64,000 nt of DNA from Tatumella morbirosei. Its GTDB lineage: Bacteria > Pseudomonadota > Gammaproteobacteria > Enterobacterales > Enterobacteriaceae. Position 1 is the first letter of the stretch. The number at the start of each line of letters is the position of its first letter. Positions 1 to 9,597 of this stretch are shown one piece after another. The DNA lies in contig NZ_JPKR02000003.1 in NCBI RefSeq assembly GCF_000757425.2, positions 1,302,001 through 1,366,000 on the forward strand. The letters are read 5' to 3'. A program made the translations under genes and the position numbers. Below the pieces are notes generated by a model that was not told where the DNA came from, did no database searches, and saw nothing but the letters and a program-made list of their open reading frames with translations.

Positions 1-769
1 GACGCTGATTCACGGTATAGCTGATCCCCACATCGTCCAGCAGACTGCACAGACCGGCAAAATGTTCGCGTGATTCAGGATCCAGATAATCCCCCAGTTG
101 AGGTGCATCATTCAGCAGTTGCTGGATATCCTGGTTTTTACTGTCCAGTACCCGTAATGGGTTGGTATACATCCGGCGCTTACAATCATCATCGAGTGCA
201 TCTTTATGCTGTTCGAGGAATGCCACCAGGGCGTCACGATAATTTGCGCGCGCTTCTAATGAACCGATAGAGTTCAGTTCCAGGCGAACATGTTCAGCAA
301 TCCCCAGAGCTTTCCACCAACGGGCGGTCATCATGATCAATTCAGCATCAATGTCCGGTCCGTTAAGACCAAATACCTCAGCACCAATCTGGTGAAACTG
401 ACGGTAACGCCCTTTCTGTGGACGCTCATAACGGAACATCGGTCCGATATACCATAACCGCTGTTCCTGATTGTACAACAGACCATGTTCAATACCGGCA
501 CGGACACAACCGGCCGTCCCTTCCGGACGCAGCGTCAGGCTGTCACCATTACGGTCATCGAAGGTATACATCTCTTTTTCAACCACATCGGTCACTTCAC
601 CGATGGCGCGCTTAAAAAGAGGAGTTTGTTCGACTATAGGCAGTCGTATTTCGCTGAAGCCATAGCCTGCCAGAACCTGTTTCAGGACCTGTTCAATACG
701 TTGCCAAAGTGCGGTATCTGCTGGCAGATAATCGTTCATTCCGCGGATAGCCTGGATATTCTTCGCCAC
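1..769 (-). CDS. hisS: Histidyl-tRNA synthetase (N-terminal 256 residues, cut by window edge)
   Basis: Class II aminoacyl-tRNA synthetase that charges tRNA-His with histidine in the cytoplasm. The reverse strand reads [16 protein letters not shown] from a GTG at 769-767, the E. coli HisS N-terminus, with an AAGAGA ribosome site upstream. Motif 2 is visible as [16 protein letters not shown]. About 256 of the usual 424 residues lie in the window; the frame is open to base 1, so the 3' end is outside. It is last of the ndk-rlmN-pilW-rodZ-ispG-hisS run, all on one strand. The GTG start is chosen over the internal ATG (MNDYLP) because the family starts at MAKNIQ. Confidence 0.97.
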   Translation of the reverse strand, partial: MAKNIQAIRGMNDYLPADTALWQRIEQVLKQVLAGYGFSEIRLPIVEQTPLFKRAIGEVTDVVEKEMYTFDDRNGDSLTLRPEGTAGCVRAGIEHGLLYNQEQRLWYIGPMFRYERPQKGRYRQFHQIGAEVFGLNGPDIDAELIMMTARWWKALGIAEHVRLELNSIGSLEARANYRDALVAFLEQHKDALDDDCKRRMYTNPLRVLDSKNQDIQQLLNDAPQLGDYLDPESREHFAGLCSLLDDVGISYTVNQR

Positions 770-876
770 GTCAAAATCTCTTAAAACAAAAAACCTGTCC
801 GGCATCATACCTTATGAGGCTGATACCGCACAGGAACAATCGTTAACAACGCACTCCTTCACGGAATGCATCTCCC

Positions 877-1998
877 TTATTTCTCAACCTGACGGACATC
901 GATGCGGTGGTTTTCATCCAGCATCGAGGCTTTCGCGCGAATCCGTGCTTCAAGCTGTTCAATCATATCGGTATTATCCAGCCTCTCTCGCTGACGGACA
1001 CCATCTTCGTAGAAGCCGCTTTTTTTACTACCGCCGGTCACTCCCAGGGTAGAAACCGTAGCTTCACCCGGGCCGTTAACCACGCAACCGATAATCGAAA
1101 CATCCATTGGGGTAATGATATCTTCAAGACGCTGTTCCAGTGCATTCACTGTACCAATGACATCAAACTCCTGGCGCGAGCAGGTCGGACAGGCAATAAA
1201 GTTGATACCACGCGCACGAATACGCAGTGATTTAAGAATATCAAAGCCAACTTTTATTTCTTCCACCGGGTCGGCTGCCAGTGAAATACGCAGCGTATCG
1301 CCAATCCCTTCTGACAACAGCAGTCCCAATCCGATAGCAGATTTTACCGAACCGGCACGGGCTCCCCCGGCTTCGGTGATCCCCAGGTGAAGTGGTTGAT
1401 CAATCTGTTTGGCCAACAGACGGTAAGATTCAACGGCGAGGAACACATCAGAAGCTTTAACACTGACCTTAAACTGGTCGAAATTCAGGCGGTCCAGGTG
1501 ATCCACATGACGCATCGCTGATTCCAGCAGTGCCTGTGGAGTAGGTTCACCGTATTTTTCCTGGAGATCTTTTTCCAGGGAACCCGCATTCACTCCGATA
1601 CGAATAGGAATATTGTGGTCGCGGGCACAATCTACGACCTGGCGGATACGCTCATTATTACCAATATTACCGGGGTTAATTCGTAAACAGTCTACCCCGT
1701 ATTCTGCGACTTTCAGGGCAATCCGGTAGTCAAAATGTATGTCAGCCACCAGGGGCACACTGACACGCTGTTTAATCAACCGGAAAGCTTCGGCCGCATC
1801 CATGGTAGGTACAGAAACGCGAACAATATCTGCCCCTACCCGCTCCAGCGATTTAATCTGTGCAACGGTTGCATCAACATCTGTAGTTCGGGTATTCGTC
1901 ATCGACTGGACGGCAATAGGCGCTCCGTCGCCGACTGGCACCTTACCAACATAAATCCGGGTAGATTTACGACGGTTTATTGGAGCCTGGTTATGCAT
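877..1998 (-). CDS. ispG: 4-hydroxy-3-methylbut-2-en-1-yl diphosphate synthase
   Basis: IspG (GcpE) catalyses the penultimate step of the methylerythritol phosphate isoprenoid pathway, reductively opening the cyclic diphosphate to HMBPP with a [4Fe-4S] cluster. The 373-residue protein begins [18 protein letters not shown], as in E. coli, and carries the cluster ligands in CPTCSR and in the later [10 protein letters not shown] segment. An ATG five codons upstream is open, but GGAG sits just before the ATG at 1998, so that start is preferred. It follows rodZ by 33 bases on the same strand and precedes hisS, the conserved order. Confidence 0.98.
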   Translation of the reverse strand: MHNQAPINRRKSTRIYVGKVPVGDGAPIAVQSMTNTRTTDVDATVAQIKSLERVGADIVRVSVPTMDAAEAFRLIKQRVSVPLVADIHFDYRIALKVAEYGVDCLRINPGNIGNNERIRQVVDCARDHNIPIRIGVNAGSLEKDLQEKYGEPTPQALLESAMRHVDHLDRLNFDQFKVSVKASDVFLAVESYRLLAKQIDQPLHLGITEAGGARAGSVKSAIGLGLLLSEGIGDTLRISLAADPVEEIKVGFDILKSLRIRARGINFIACPTCSRQEFDVIGTVNALEQRLEDIITPMDVSIIGCVVNGPGEATVSTLGVTGGSKKSGFYEDGVRQRERLDNTDMIEQLEARIRAKASMLDENHRIDVRQVEK

Positions 1999-2031
1999 AT
2001 TTTTTCTCCACAAGTCCCCTGAGAAGGCACG

Positions 2032-3051
2032 TTACTGTGCACCAATCGTCAGGCGGGCGACCTGGTTTGTACGAATAAAACGACTTAAATCTACTGGCTG
2101 GCCACGGAACTGAACAGAAACAGCCGCCGGCGCACCAATTTTTAACCGGTATGGGGTTTTACCACTCAAATTAAGCGTCCCCCCTTTGTGTTGTAAGCCA
2201 CTGAACAGTTTTTTACCTGTTGCATCAGTAACTTCCAGCCAGCAATCCGCGTTAAAATTCATGACAACGGCATCCGGACTGGCGGGTGCGGGAGCCGCTG
2301 TTCCCGGCACTGGTTGGCTATCCGTAGTCGCTGTCGCCGGGGTACCGGTTGCGGCTGCAGTCTGGTCCGCAGTACTGCCAGTCGCAGGCAATGGAGTCTG
2401 AGACGGAGAAACGGCCGCAGGCTGTGCTGCTGGCTGCGTGGTCGCAGCATCGGCAGAGTCTGACGGAGTAACACTGTTCACAGCCGGAGTAGTATCGGTA
2501 CTGACCGGGGCCGACTGGCTTTCTGTCGGCGAACTGTCAGCATCTCCTGTAGATAACGGAATAGACTGCTCATTACCCCCGGCGGAGTTATCGGCAGCTG
2601 AGCTGGTCATCGCAGCCATATCCGCCTGGGAAGCTTTGTGGTTCTGCCACCACCAAGCCACGGTCAGGCCGATAACCACCAGGATGACCAGTACAGTAAA
2701 GGTTGTCAGCATTCCGTCACGCTTTTTACGCCGGCTACTGCTCCCCAGTGAGATGTTATGCATCGGGGTGATTTTGGCTGAGCGAACCGGGGCCTGCTTG
2801 GACAGCATAGGTAAAATATCATCTTCCGGTACGTTAACCAGCCGTGCATAAGAGCGGATATATCCGCGCAGGAAGGTCGCCGCCAAATCAGTCGGTGACT
2901 TATCCTCCTCGATATCGCGTACCGTGGACACTTTCAGGCAAAGACGTTCTGCAACATTCTGCTGCGTCAGTCCTTTTGCTTCACGAGCAATACGCAGGCG
3001 TTCACCTGTGGACTGGACTGCAGATTTTTCTTGGGTGGCTTCAGTATTCAT
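2032..3051 (-). CDS. rodZ: Cytoskeletal membrane protein RodZ
   Basis: RodZ links MreB filaments to the cell-wall elongation machinery and maintains rod shape. Residues about 18-75 form a Cro-type helix-turn-helix ([18 protein letters not shown]), residues about 115-135 one membrane segment preceded by a basic SRRKKR patch. Then comes a long Ala/Thr/Pro/Ser-rich periplasmic linker, and a C-terminal DUF4115 domain (about 255-339). 339 residues is normal for the family. The linker's biased composition opens long false frames on the other strand. The start overlaps the pilW-like stop by 11 bases, implying coupled translation. Confidence 0.96.
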   Translation of the reverse strand: MNTEATQEKSAVQSTGERLRIAREAKGLTQQNVAERLCLKVSTVRDIEEDKSPTDLAATFLRGYIRSYARLVNVPEDDILPMLSKQAPVRSAKITPMHNISLGSSSRRKKRDGMLTTFTVLVILVVIGLTVAWWWQNHKASQADMAAMTSSAADNSAGGNEQSIPLSTGDADSSPTESQSAPVSTDTTPAVNSVTPSDSADAATTQPAAQPAAVSPSQTPLPATGSTADQTAAATGTPATATTDSQPVPGTAAPAPASPDAVVMNFNADCWLEVTDATGKKLFSGLQHKGGTLNLSGKTPYRLKIGAPAAVSVQFRGQPVDLSRFIRTNQVARLTIGAQ

Positions 3052-3778
3052 TAGCTAAATAACGCTGGTACTGTATCGAAAGTGGATAATTCCGCGCTAA
3101 CTGGTTACCGTAACGTTTCACATCAGCGGTAGCCTGTTGTCGCGCGGCGTAAAGAATCTCTAACCATAAACTTTCTGCAGTAGCAGAACGTTGCTGGTGA
3201 TAAATATCGGCCAAAAATCTTGTATCCGCGTACTTCTGTTGCTCCAACCGCTGTCCTGCTTCTGCCAGCACTGTTGCTGCAGCGGAACTGTCATCCATGA
3301 TAGCAGTAATCAGCCTTTCAGCCGCCGGCGCAGTTTTTCCTGCATCCAGCAAACAGAACCCTGAGGATAGCAGAGCCTGAGTCCTGCTGCCGGATTCTGT
3401 CGCCCGCATCGCCCGCGCAAATCGAGGGCGGGCCTTATCATACTGCCCTAAAGCACAAAGAAACGCACCGTAATTATTAAGCACATAGCCATTTTCCGGC
3501 GCCATTTTCTCTGCCTGAGTGTAACAGACTCCGGCCATCTCATCATGCCCCCGGGTCTGATAAAGTCTGGCCAATGCTAAAACCGGCCGGTAATCGGCGG
3601 GGGCATTCTTCCGGGCGCGCTGCAAATGACGTTCGGCAGCGGCATAATCTTTCGCCAGCAGATAGTGTAGCCCCAGTTGCAAACGTGCTTCTGAAGCGCG
3701 TGGTGGCGGAAAACTTCGGCAACCACTCACGGTAAGTAATACTACCAGCGCGTATATCATCCATGATTGTTGTGACAT
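3041..3778 (-). CDS. pilW: PilW-type TPR lipoprotein
   Basis: Predicted lipoprotein of the type IV pilus biogenesis/stability PilW family, which pilots secretin assembly in pilus-bearing bacteria. The 245-residue product starts [13 protein letters not shown] and has a hydrophobic signal ending in the lipobox TVSGC (Cys20). At least three tetratricopeptide-like helical pairs follow ([38 protein letters not shown]). A start 13 codons upstream is open, but AGGAG before 3778 favours this ATG. It sits between rlmN and rodZ; from memory E. coli K-12 lacks this gene, though other Enterobacterales have it. No other pilus genes are nearby, so its working partner is unknown. Confidence 0.85.
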   Translation of the reverse strand: MSQQSWMIYALVVLLTVSGCRSFPPPRASEARLQLGLHYLLAKDYAAAERHLQRARKNAPADYRPVLALARLYQTRGHDEMAGVCYTQAEKMAPENGYVLNNYGAFLCALGQYDKARPRFARAMRATESGSRTQALLSSGFCLLDAGKTAPAAERLITAIMDDSSAAATVLAEAGQRLEQQKYADTRFLADIYHQQRSATAESLWLEILYAARQQATADVKRYGNQLARNYPLSIQYQRYLANEY

Positions 3779-3856
3779 TCCCTGTCTCCTGCTCGTCCAT
3801 TGAGCAGGAAGACTCACACAGTCTGAAGACTGAGGGAATGTGCTGATGGTTTAAGC

Positions 3857-5023
3857 TTAGACAGCCTTCACAGAGATTTCTTCACCGGCAGCTTTTTTGC
3901 GCAGGGTACGCTTAGTCCGATCGATAACATCTCCGGCTAACTGTCCACAGGCTGCATCAATATCATCACCACGGGTTTTGCGTACGATGGTGGTAAAACC
4001 ATAATCCATCAGTACTTTAGAAAAACGATCTACCCGGCTGTTAGAACTGCGGCCATAAGGTGCTCCCGGGAAGGGGTTCCAGGGAATCAGGTTGATTTTA
4101 CACGGCGTATTTTTCAGTACTTCCGCCAGTTGATGCGCATGATCTGTACTGTCATTCACATGATCCAACATCACGTATTCAACGGTGACACGGCCCTGAT
4201 TAGCATTCGACTTTTCCATGTAGCGCTTAACTGACTGCAGAAAAGTTTCGATATTGTACTTTTTGTTGATCGGTACAATATCATCACGTAATGCGTCATT
4301 TGGGGCATGCAGAGAAATAGCCAGTGCGACATCTATCATATCGCCCAGTTTATCCAGCGCCGGAACCACACCAGAGGTAGAAAGCGTTACACGGCGTTTT
4401 GACAGGCCAAATCCAAAGTCATCCAGCATAATCTCCATCGCCGGAACCACATTGTTCAGGTTCAGCAATGGTTCACCCATTCCCATCATTACCACATTGG
4501 TGATAGGACGCTGACCAGTCACTTTGGCAGCACCGATGATTTTGGCGGCACGCCAGACCTGGCCAATAATTTCAGACACCCGCAGGTTACGGTTAAAGCC
4601 CTGCTGTGCGGTAGAACAGAATTTACACTCCAGTGCACACCCCACCTGGGATGAAACACACAGAGTCGCACGATCATTTTCAGGGATATACACTGTTTCA
4701 ACTAACTGGTCACCGACACGGATGGCCCACTTGATGGTGCCATCAGAAGAGCGCATCTCTTCCGCGACTTCAGGCGCACGAATTTCGGCCACCTGGTTCA
4801 GCTTCTGCCGCAGGACTTTGTTAATGTCAGTCATTTGCTCGAAGTCATCACTGCAATAGTGATAAATCCACTTCATGACCTGATCGGCACGAAACGGTTT
4901 TTCCCCGAGCTGAAGGAAAAATTCACGCATTTGCTGACGGTTTAAATCCAGCAGATTGATTTTGGCTTTAGGTGACGCGGCGACAGGCGTGACGGATACA
5001 GGAGTTGCTGCAGGTTCGGACAT
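3857..5023 (-). CDS. rlmN: Dual-specificity 23S rRNA/tRNA m2A methyltransferase RlmN
   Basis: Radical-SAM enzyme that methylates C2 of A2503 in 23S rRNA and A37 of some tRNAs. The 388-residue protein has the CxxxCxxC cluster motif at C129, C133 and C136, the upstream C122, and a near-C-terminal cysteine in DAACGQLAG matching the mechanistic Cys355 of E. coli. Motif [11 protein letters not shown] binds SAM. It lies downstream of ndk with a hairpin between them, and is followed by the pilW-like gene. Length and all key residues are intact. Confidence 0.98.
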   Translation of the reverse strand: MSEPAATPVSVTPVAASPKAKINLLDLNRQQMREFFLQLGEKPFRADQVMKWIYHYCSDDFEQMTDINKVLRQKLNQVAEIRAPEVAEEMRSSDGTIKWAIRVGDQLVETVYIPENDRATLCVSSQVGCALECKFCSTAQQGFNRNLRVSEIIGQVWRAAKIIGAAKVTGQRPITNVVMMGMGEPLLNLNNVVPAMEIMLDDFGFGLSKRRVTLSTSGVVPALDKLGDMIDVALAISLHAPNDALRDDIVPINKKYNIETFLQSVKRYMEKSNANQGRVTVEYVMLDHVNDSTDHAHQLAEVLKNTPCKINLIPWNPFPGAPYGRSSNSRVDRFSKVLMDYGFTTIVRKTRGDDIDAACGQLAGDVIDRTKRTLRKKAAGEEISVKAV

Positions 5024-5077
5024 AATAATCTCTGGCCTCGTTGTTACACGTTATGGCACGGTTATAGGTAGACTGTG

Positions 5078-5114
5078 AAAAAGGAACACCCCCGCAGAAC
5101 GATCTGCAGGGGTG
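5078..5114 (-). terminator. Probable terminator of ndk
   Basis: An 11-base stem (5087-5097 with 5104-5114, loop of six) lies between ndk and rlmN. Its single mismatch is C-A on the + strand but a G-U wobble on the minus transcript, so it pairs fully only in the ndk direction. A run of five T follows on the minus strand after a four-base gap, so it may be leaky. Confidence 0.55.
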
Positions 5115-5213
5115 CTTATTGTACATTATCTGTCGCGGGATGCCATTCAGGGTCGCCCCGTTTACTGACTATTTTGTCACTGTTTATTTACAGTGACGGC
5201 CCGCAGCGACAGA

Positions 5214-5645
5214 TTAACGGGTACGCGGGCAAACTTCACCTTCAGCGAAGAAGTAAGCAATTTCACGGGCCGCTGATTCCTGAGAATCAGAACCGTGAGT
5301 TGCGTTTTCGGTGAAGCTGTCAGCGTAGTCGGCGCGTAAAGTACCCGCCAGAGCGTTATCCGGGTTAGTTGCGCCCATCAGATCACGGTGACGCTGAACG
5401 GCATTTTCGCCTTCCAGAACAGAAACAACAACCGGACCTGAAGTCATGAATTCTACCAGACCATCAAAGAAAGGACGGCCTTTGTGTTCTGCATAGAAAC
5501 CTTCAGCCTGCTCTTTGGTCAGGTGCAGCATTTTTGCAGCAACAATTTTGAAGCCAGCGCTTTCAAAACGGTTATAGATAGCACCAATCACGTTTTTAGC
5601 AACAGCGTTTGGTTTGATAATAGAAAACGTACGTTCGATTGTCAT
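5214..5645 (-). CDS. ndk: Nucleoside diphosphate kinase
   Basis: Transfers the gamma phosphate of ATP to NDPs via a phosphohistidine, balancing nucleotide triphosphate pools. The 143-residue protein starts [18 protein letters not shown]. His117 in NATHGSD is the catalytic phospho-acceptor. An upstream ATG would add eight residues, but GAGG lies directly before 5645 and the family starts MTIERT. It heads the minus-strand run towards hisS. In E. coli pbpC and yfhM lie between ndk and sseA; here only a 341-base divergent spacer does. Confidence 0.98.
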   Translation of the reverse strand: MTIERTFSIIKPNAVAKNVIGAIYNRFESAGFKIVAAKMLHLTKEQAEGFYAEHKGRPFFDGLVEFMTSGPVVVSVLEGENAVQRHRDLMGATNPDNALAGTLRADYADSFTENATHGSDSQESAAREIAYFFAEGEVCPRTR

Positions 5646-5986
5646 TTTGACCTCAGTCTGAACTTCCACAATAAATCGCCCGAATGGTTAATGCCGACTG
5701 AAAGACAGTGTACGAAATAACCATTCCAGCGAAGAAACGGCGCAAATTATAGGGGTCTGCGCCGCCATTGCCTACGGTAAATCGCATTTTTTTTGAAAAA
5801 ATCCTGAGACAAGCCGCAGAATCGTAAAACGGTGAGCAATTCATAACCATTTTTTGCCCCACCGGTCGTCAGGCACAGTCTGACCTGACGTACGACACAT
5901 CACCTACCCTCTTTTTCACCAAGAGATCTTGAGCTGTACAGTAAAATCACCGACACTCAAAAAAACGCAATTGCACAGGAGAGGCT
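5646..5986. other. Divergent ndk/sseA intergenic region
   Basis: 341 bases between divergently read ndk and sseA. A poly-T run sits near 5788 and the sseA ribosome site near 5977. I see no open frame with a start and ribosome site, and no remnant of the pbpC or yfhM genes found here in E. coli. Promoters of both genes must lie here but no -35/-10 pair is convincing. Confidence 0.5.
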
Positions 5987-6829
5987 ATGAATCCGGCACT
6001 TTTTGTCACTACCGACTGGCTGTCCGCCCATCAGCACGATGAACAACTGCAAATTCTCGATGCCAGAATGCTGCCTCCCGGCCAGGAACTGACCCGAAAT
6101 ATCACCAGTGAGTATCTGGCCGGGCATCTTCCTGGCGCACCCTTCTTTGATATTGAGGCGTTATCAGACCACAGCAGTCCTTTCCCACATATGCTGCCAC
6201 GTCCCGAGGCCTTTGCGGTCGCTATGCGTGAACTGGGGGTCGACAGTGATAAGCATCTGGTAGTTTACGACGAGGGGAACCTGTTTTCTGCACCGCGTGC
6301 CTGGTGGATGCTGCGCCATTTCGGTGTAGCACAGGTATCTATTCTGGCTGGCGGATTGCAGGCCTGGAAAGCGGCCGGATTACCCACAGAAACGGGAAAT
6401 CCGTCACTGGAGGACGGGAATTTCGAAGCCCATCCTCAGCCGGGGCAGGTTAAACGGTTAAATGATGTCCTGCTGACCAGCCATGAAGGAGGAGCTCAGA
6501 TTATTGATGCCCGCTCAGCGGCCCGCTTTAATGCAGAGGTGGATGAACCCCGTCCGGGTCTGAGGCGTGGTCATATTCCTGGCAGCCGGAATGTTCCCTG
6601 GACTGACCTGGTGGCTGACGGGCGGTTACTCGATGATGAGAAGTTACGTGAGGTATTCCGTGCAGCTGGGGTGGACATCAGCCAACCGGTGATAGCCAGT
6701 TGTGGTTCCGGAGTTACCGCCGTAGTCGTTTTAGCAGCACTGGCTCAGTTGGGAAATAACGATGCCACGCTATATGACGGTTCCTGGGGAGAATGGGGAA
6801 GTCGCGACGATTTGCCGGGAGTGCTGTAA
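5987..6829 (+). CDS. sseA: 3-mercaptopyruvate sulfurtransferase
   Basis: Two-domain rhodanese-fold enzyme that moves sulfur from 3-mercaptopyruvate to thiol acceptors or cyanide. The catalytic loop CGSGVT places the persulfide cysteine at residue 239; CGSGVT distinguishes mercaptopyruvate from thiosulfate sulfurtransferases. The N-terminal rhodanese domain (about 5-125) is non-catalytic, with GGLQAWKAAG before the linker. 280 residues is the family length. AGGAGAGGCT precedes the ATG. It converges on sseB across a GC-rich hairpin. Confidence 0.97.
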   Translation: MNPALFVTTDWLSAHQHDEQLQILDARMLPPGQELTRNITSEYLAGHLPGAPFFDIEALSDHSSPFPHMLPRPEAFAVAMRELGVDSDKHLVVYDEGNLFSAPRAWWMLRHFGVAQVSILAGGLQAWKAAGLPTETGNPSLEDGNFEAHPQPGQVKRLNDVLLTSHEGGAQIIDARSAARFNAEVDEPRPGLRRGHIPGSRNVPWTDLVADGRLLDDEKLREVFRAAGVDISQPVIASCGSGVTAVVVLAALAQLGNNDATLYDGSWGEWGSRDDLPGVL

Positions 6830-6838
6830 CACAAATAT

Positions 6839-6859
6839 TCCGGGGGAGATTCCCCCGGA
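6839..6859. terminator. Hairpin between convergent sseA and sseB
   Basis: Perfect 8-bp stem (TCCGGGGG with CCCCCGGA) and five-base loop in the 34-base gap between the stop codons of sseA (+) and sseB (-). Symmetric placement suggests a bidirectional terminator. The T-tract is weak on both sides. Confidence 0.55.
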
Positions 6860-6863
6860 GACA

Positions 6864-7637
6864 TTAAAGAATACGCTGTACGCCTTTCAAATCCAGCCCG
6901 CGCAGAAAACTGCCGTGCGGACGCTGGTAAAAGGGTTCAATATGGGCGCTGAAGAAATGACTGACACCTGACGCCTGCTCATTCACTTCACAAAAATCAA
7001 TCAGTGCATCCTTCGGCAGAGTATCTATCGCAACATGCCCGGCCGCCTGAATGATTTCCTGCAGATCAGCGCTGGCTTCAATACCAATCAGCAGATTACC
7101 TTCCTGCTCAGCACTTTCACGACACCAGGCAAGAAATGCTCTGCGTACCGGTTTGTATTTTCCGAACAACTGTTTTAACGATGAAACCAACTGGGCCGGA
7201 GGCTGTTCTACTGCCGACAGCAACAAGGTCTGCCCATGGTCCGGAACGCTGAACTCACTGAGTACATTCCCCTCTCCACTGAGCAGAGCGCGAATTTCTG
7301 CCGCAGTAAACTCTTTACCACTGCTGAGTTTCGGATTCAGAAACAGTGTTTCACCGCGGGTCATTTCAAACAATGCCCTGGCGCTCAGTTTCAGCCGCGG
7401 CTTGTTTTCACCTGCCGCTTCGATAAACGCCGCTTCCGAAGTAAAGAACGGGATAACCGACTGCCCGTCATCTTTTTCCCAGTGTTCCAGGTCATAACTG
7501 GCACTGTTTTCTGTTTCACCGGCAGACTGGCTGCCGGCAGTCCAGACTTCTGATTCCAGCAGTCGCTGAAAAAACTCAGGACGATGTGCGGGCTCAGTAG
7601 CCGCTTTACTCAGTAGATCTTCAAGTGATGTCTGCAT
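6864..7637 (-). CDS. sseB: SseB family protein (enhanced serine sensitivity)
   Basis: 257-residue cytoplasmic protein named from an E. coli phenotype of increased serine sensitivity on overexpression; its biochemical role is not established. It shows the two SseB-type alpha/beta halves: residues about 20-130 (VIPFFTSEAAFIEAAGE, LNPKLSSGKEFTAAEI) and a C-terminal half about 140-255 (ESAEQEGNLLIGIEA, HFFSAHIEPFYQR). Adjacent to sseA and downstream of pepB, as in E. coli. No catalytic motif is visible. This is not the SPI-2 secreted SseB. Confidence 0.93.
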   Translation of the reverse strand: MQTSLEDLLSKAATEPAHRPEFFQRLLESEVWTAGSQSAGETENSASYDLEHWEKDDGQSVIPFFTSEAAFIEAAGENKPRLKLSARALFEMTRGETLFLNPKLSSGKEFTAAEIRALLSGEGNVLSEFSVPDHGQTLLLSAVEQPPAQLVSSLKQLFGKYKPVRRAFLAWCRESAEQEGNLLIGIEASADLQEIIQAAGHVAIDTLPKDALIDFCEVNEQASGVSHFFSAHIEPFYQRPHGSFLRGLDLKGVQRIL

Positions 7638-7652
7638 TGGTGACCTGCCCGA

Positions 7653-7678
7653 AAATAAGGGCAGACCCGGGTCTGCCC
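7653..7678 (-). terminator. Probable terminator of pepB
   Basis: A fully palindromic 20-base GC-rich element (7659-7678) lies between pepB and sseB. On the minus strand it is followed by TTATTTTC, a modest U-tract. It probably separates the isc-pepB transcript from sseB. Confidence 0.6.
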
Positions 7679-7698
7679 AAAAATAACTGACCGCGAAA

Positions 7699-8985
7699 TT
7701 ATTTCAGTAGCAGGTTAGCCAGAGTGCGTACACCCAGGCCCGTTGCCCCTGCTGACCACTGGTCAACGGCACTCTTACGGTAAGTGGCAGAACAGTCAAT
7801 ATGCAGCCAGCCTTGCTGATAATCTTCGACAAACCAGGAGAGGAAAGCCGCCGCACTACTTGCTCCGGCAGAATGTGCCGGGCTCGCAATATTGTTCAGA
7901 TCAGCAAAGTTGGATGGCAGGTGCTGACGGTGGAATTCAGCCAGCGGTAAACGCCAGAACTGTTCTCCTTCGGCTTCTGCGCTACTCATCAGTTTAGCGG
8001 CCAATTGGTCATCGAAGCTGAACAGGGCATGATAATCATTACCCAGTGCCGTTTTGGCCGCACCGGTCAGCGTCGCAGCGTCAATCAGTAAACGCGGTTT
8101 TTGAGCGCTGGCGTCAATCAGTCCGTCAGCCAGAACCAGTCGACCTTCCGCATCGGTATTCATGACTTCAACTGATTTACCGTTACGGTAACGGATAATA
8201 TCACCCAGCCGTAACGCACCGCCGCTGACCATATTGTCTGCACAGCAAAGGATTAGCTTTACGCGTTTCTTCAGACCACGGCTAATAGCCAGTGCCAGTG
8301 CCCCGGTCAGCGTAGCCGCCCCCCCCATATCAGATTTCATCGAATCCATAAAGCTACTGCCTTTCAGGCTGTAACCTCCGGTATCGAAAGTGATCCCTTT
8401 ACCGACCAGGCAGATATCTACCGGTTCGGCGTCATCACCTGACGGATTGAAATCCAGGGTCAGCAATACCGGTGGACGGGTTGAACCGCGGCCGACGATA
8501 TGCAGTCCATTGTAACCTTGTTCGCGCAGGTCTTCGCCTTTGGTGATGCGGTACTTCACTGCATCCCCCCCCACCCCGGTCAGCAGATCAATGGCGGCGC
8601 CTGCCAGTTCTTCCGGCCCCAGCTCTTCTGCCGGTAAATTGATAACATCGCGAACCCAGTCAACTATCTTCAGACGGTTTTGGAATTCCTGTTTATCATT
8701 ATCGCTTAACGCCGGCCACTGGACTTCACGGTGGGCTTTAGGTGAACGGAAACCCTGCCAGAATGCCCAGCAACGCTCAAGATCCCAGTGTTCTCCGGCA
8801 AGCTCAACCGAACGGATCCCCTGACCATCAATTCTGTGTGCAGCACGCTGGATAACCTGCAACTCATTTCCTGAAGAAAGGTGAATAGTCATCCCTTGAT
8901 CAGCACTGGAAATAATGGCTTTTTCTCCCCAGCGGGCATCAGCGGCCTGCTGGCTGAGTCTGATCTGCATATGTTGTGTGGTCAT
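7699..8985 (-). CDS. pepB: Peptidase B (M17 aminopeptidase)
   Basis: Cytoplasmic two-metal aminopeptidase of the leucyl aminopeptidase family, acting on Cys-Gly and other short peptides. 428 residues, with an N-terminal regulatory domain (about 1-150) and a C-terminal catalytic domain. The signature [12 protein letters not shown] and the upstream [16 protein letters not shown] segment supply the metal-binding Asp, Lys and Glu residues. It follows iscX by 18 bases on the minus strand, conserving the isc-pepB order, perhaps linked to cysteinylglycine turnover. Confidence 0.96.
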   Translation of the reverse strand: MTTQHMQIRLSQQAADARWGEKAIISSADQGMTIHLSSGNELQVIQRAAHRIDGQGIRSVELAGEHWDLERCWAFWQGFRSPKAHREVQWPALSDNDKQEFQNRLKIVDWVRDVINLPAEELGPEELAGAAIDLLTGVGGDAVKYRITKGEDLREQGYNGLHIVGRGSTRPPVLLTLDFNPSGDDAEPVDICLVGKGITFDTGGYSLKGSSFMDSMKSDMGGAATLTGALALAISRGLKKRVKLILCCADNMVSGGALRLGDIIRYRNGKSVEVMNTDAEGRLVLADGLIDASAQKPRLLIDAATLTGAAKTALGNDYHALFSFDDQLAAKLMSSAEAEGEQFWRLPLAEFHRQHLPSNFADLNNIASPAHSAGASSAAAFLSWFVEDYQQGWLHIDCSATYRKSAVDQWSAGATGLGVRTLANLLLK

Positions 8986-9003
8986 GAAATCACTCCTTAA
9001 TCG

Positions 9004-9204
9004 TTATTCGTACTCATCCATCCAGACTAACAGAATTGCTTCGAGGATTTTTTCATTAGAAGCTTCCGGATTATCATCAAAATCTTCCAGTTCACAAACC
9101 CACTGGTGTAAGTCGGTAAAGCGGACTGTTTTAGGATCAGTATCCGGATAGAGATCGTAAAGTGCTTCGCCGATGGTACGGCTGTCGGTCCATTTAATTG
9201 ACAT
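9004..9204 (-). CDS. iscX: Iron-sulfur cluster assembly protein IscX
   Basis: 66-residue acidic helical protein (YfhJ) that binds iron and IscS and tunes cluster assembly. It starts [20 protein letters not shown] and ends LVWMDEYE, matching the whole family length. Conserved acidic residues line the C-terminal helix (DFDDNPEAS). GAGGAAGC precedes the ATG. A strong hairpin plus T-tract separates it from fdx, so its expression may be uncoupled from the upstream isc genes. Confidence 0.97.
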   Translation of the reverse strand: MSIKWTDSRTIGEALYDLYPDTDPKTVRFTDLHQWVCELEDFDDNPEASNEKILEAILLVWMDEYE

Positions 9205-9219
9205 TTTGCTTCCTCAGAC

Positions 9220-9246
9220 AAAAAAAGGGCCGGATATTTCCGGCCC
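9220..9246 (-). terminator. Hairpin terminator between fdx and iscX
   Basis: A perfect 7-bp GC-rich stem (9227-9233 with 9240-9246, six-base loop) is followed on the minus strand by at least six T (9221-9226). This is a textbook intrinsic terminator inside the isc gene run, placed just before the iscX ribosome site. Confidence 0.8.
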
Positions 9247-9259
9247 ACAGGAATAAATA

Positions 9260-9595
9260 TTAATGTTCGCGTGCGTGGTTCAGGGTATAGCGAGGGAATT
9301 CCACGACTAAATCTTCATCGGCAACGCGTGCCTGGCAACTCAGGCGACTGTCCGGTTCAAGCCCCCAGGCTTTATCCAGCATATCATCTTCATCGTCGGT
9401 GCTTTCTGCCAGCGAATCGAATCCTTCACGAACTACGCAATGACAGGTCGTGCATGCACATGACTTTTCACAGGCATGTTCCACTTCAATCCCGTTGCGT
9501 AATGCAACATCCAGAATAGTTTCACCAGGGGTTGCATCGTAGACCCCGCCTTCAGGCAGCAGATCTTTATGGGGTAAAATTACAATTTTAGGCAT
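9260..9595 (-). CDS. fdx: Adrenodoxin-type [2Fe-2S] ferredoxin
   Basis: Electron carrier of the Isc system, supplying electrons for sulfur reduction and cluster coupling on IscU. The 111-residue protein carries the ligand set C42, C48 and C51 in ACEKSCACTTCHC plus the distal cysteine in RLSCQAR. Family length and both ends (MPKIVILPHKDLLPEG, NHAREH) are intact. It directly follows hscA (2-base gap) and is followed by a strong terminator. Confidence 0.98.
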   Translation of the reverse strand: MPKIVILPHKDLLPEGGVYDATPGETILDVALRNGIEVEHACEKSCACTTCHCVVREGFDSLAESTDDEDDMLDKAWGLEPDSRLSCQARVADEDLVVEFPRYTLNHAREH

Positions 9596-9597
9596 AC

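Noticed and set aside
2186-2851. Long frames opposite rodZ
   Set aside because: They come from the biased Ala/Thr/Pro codons of the RodZ linker; no start signals.
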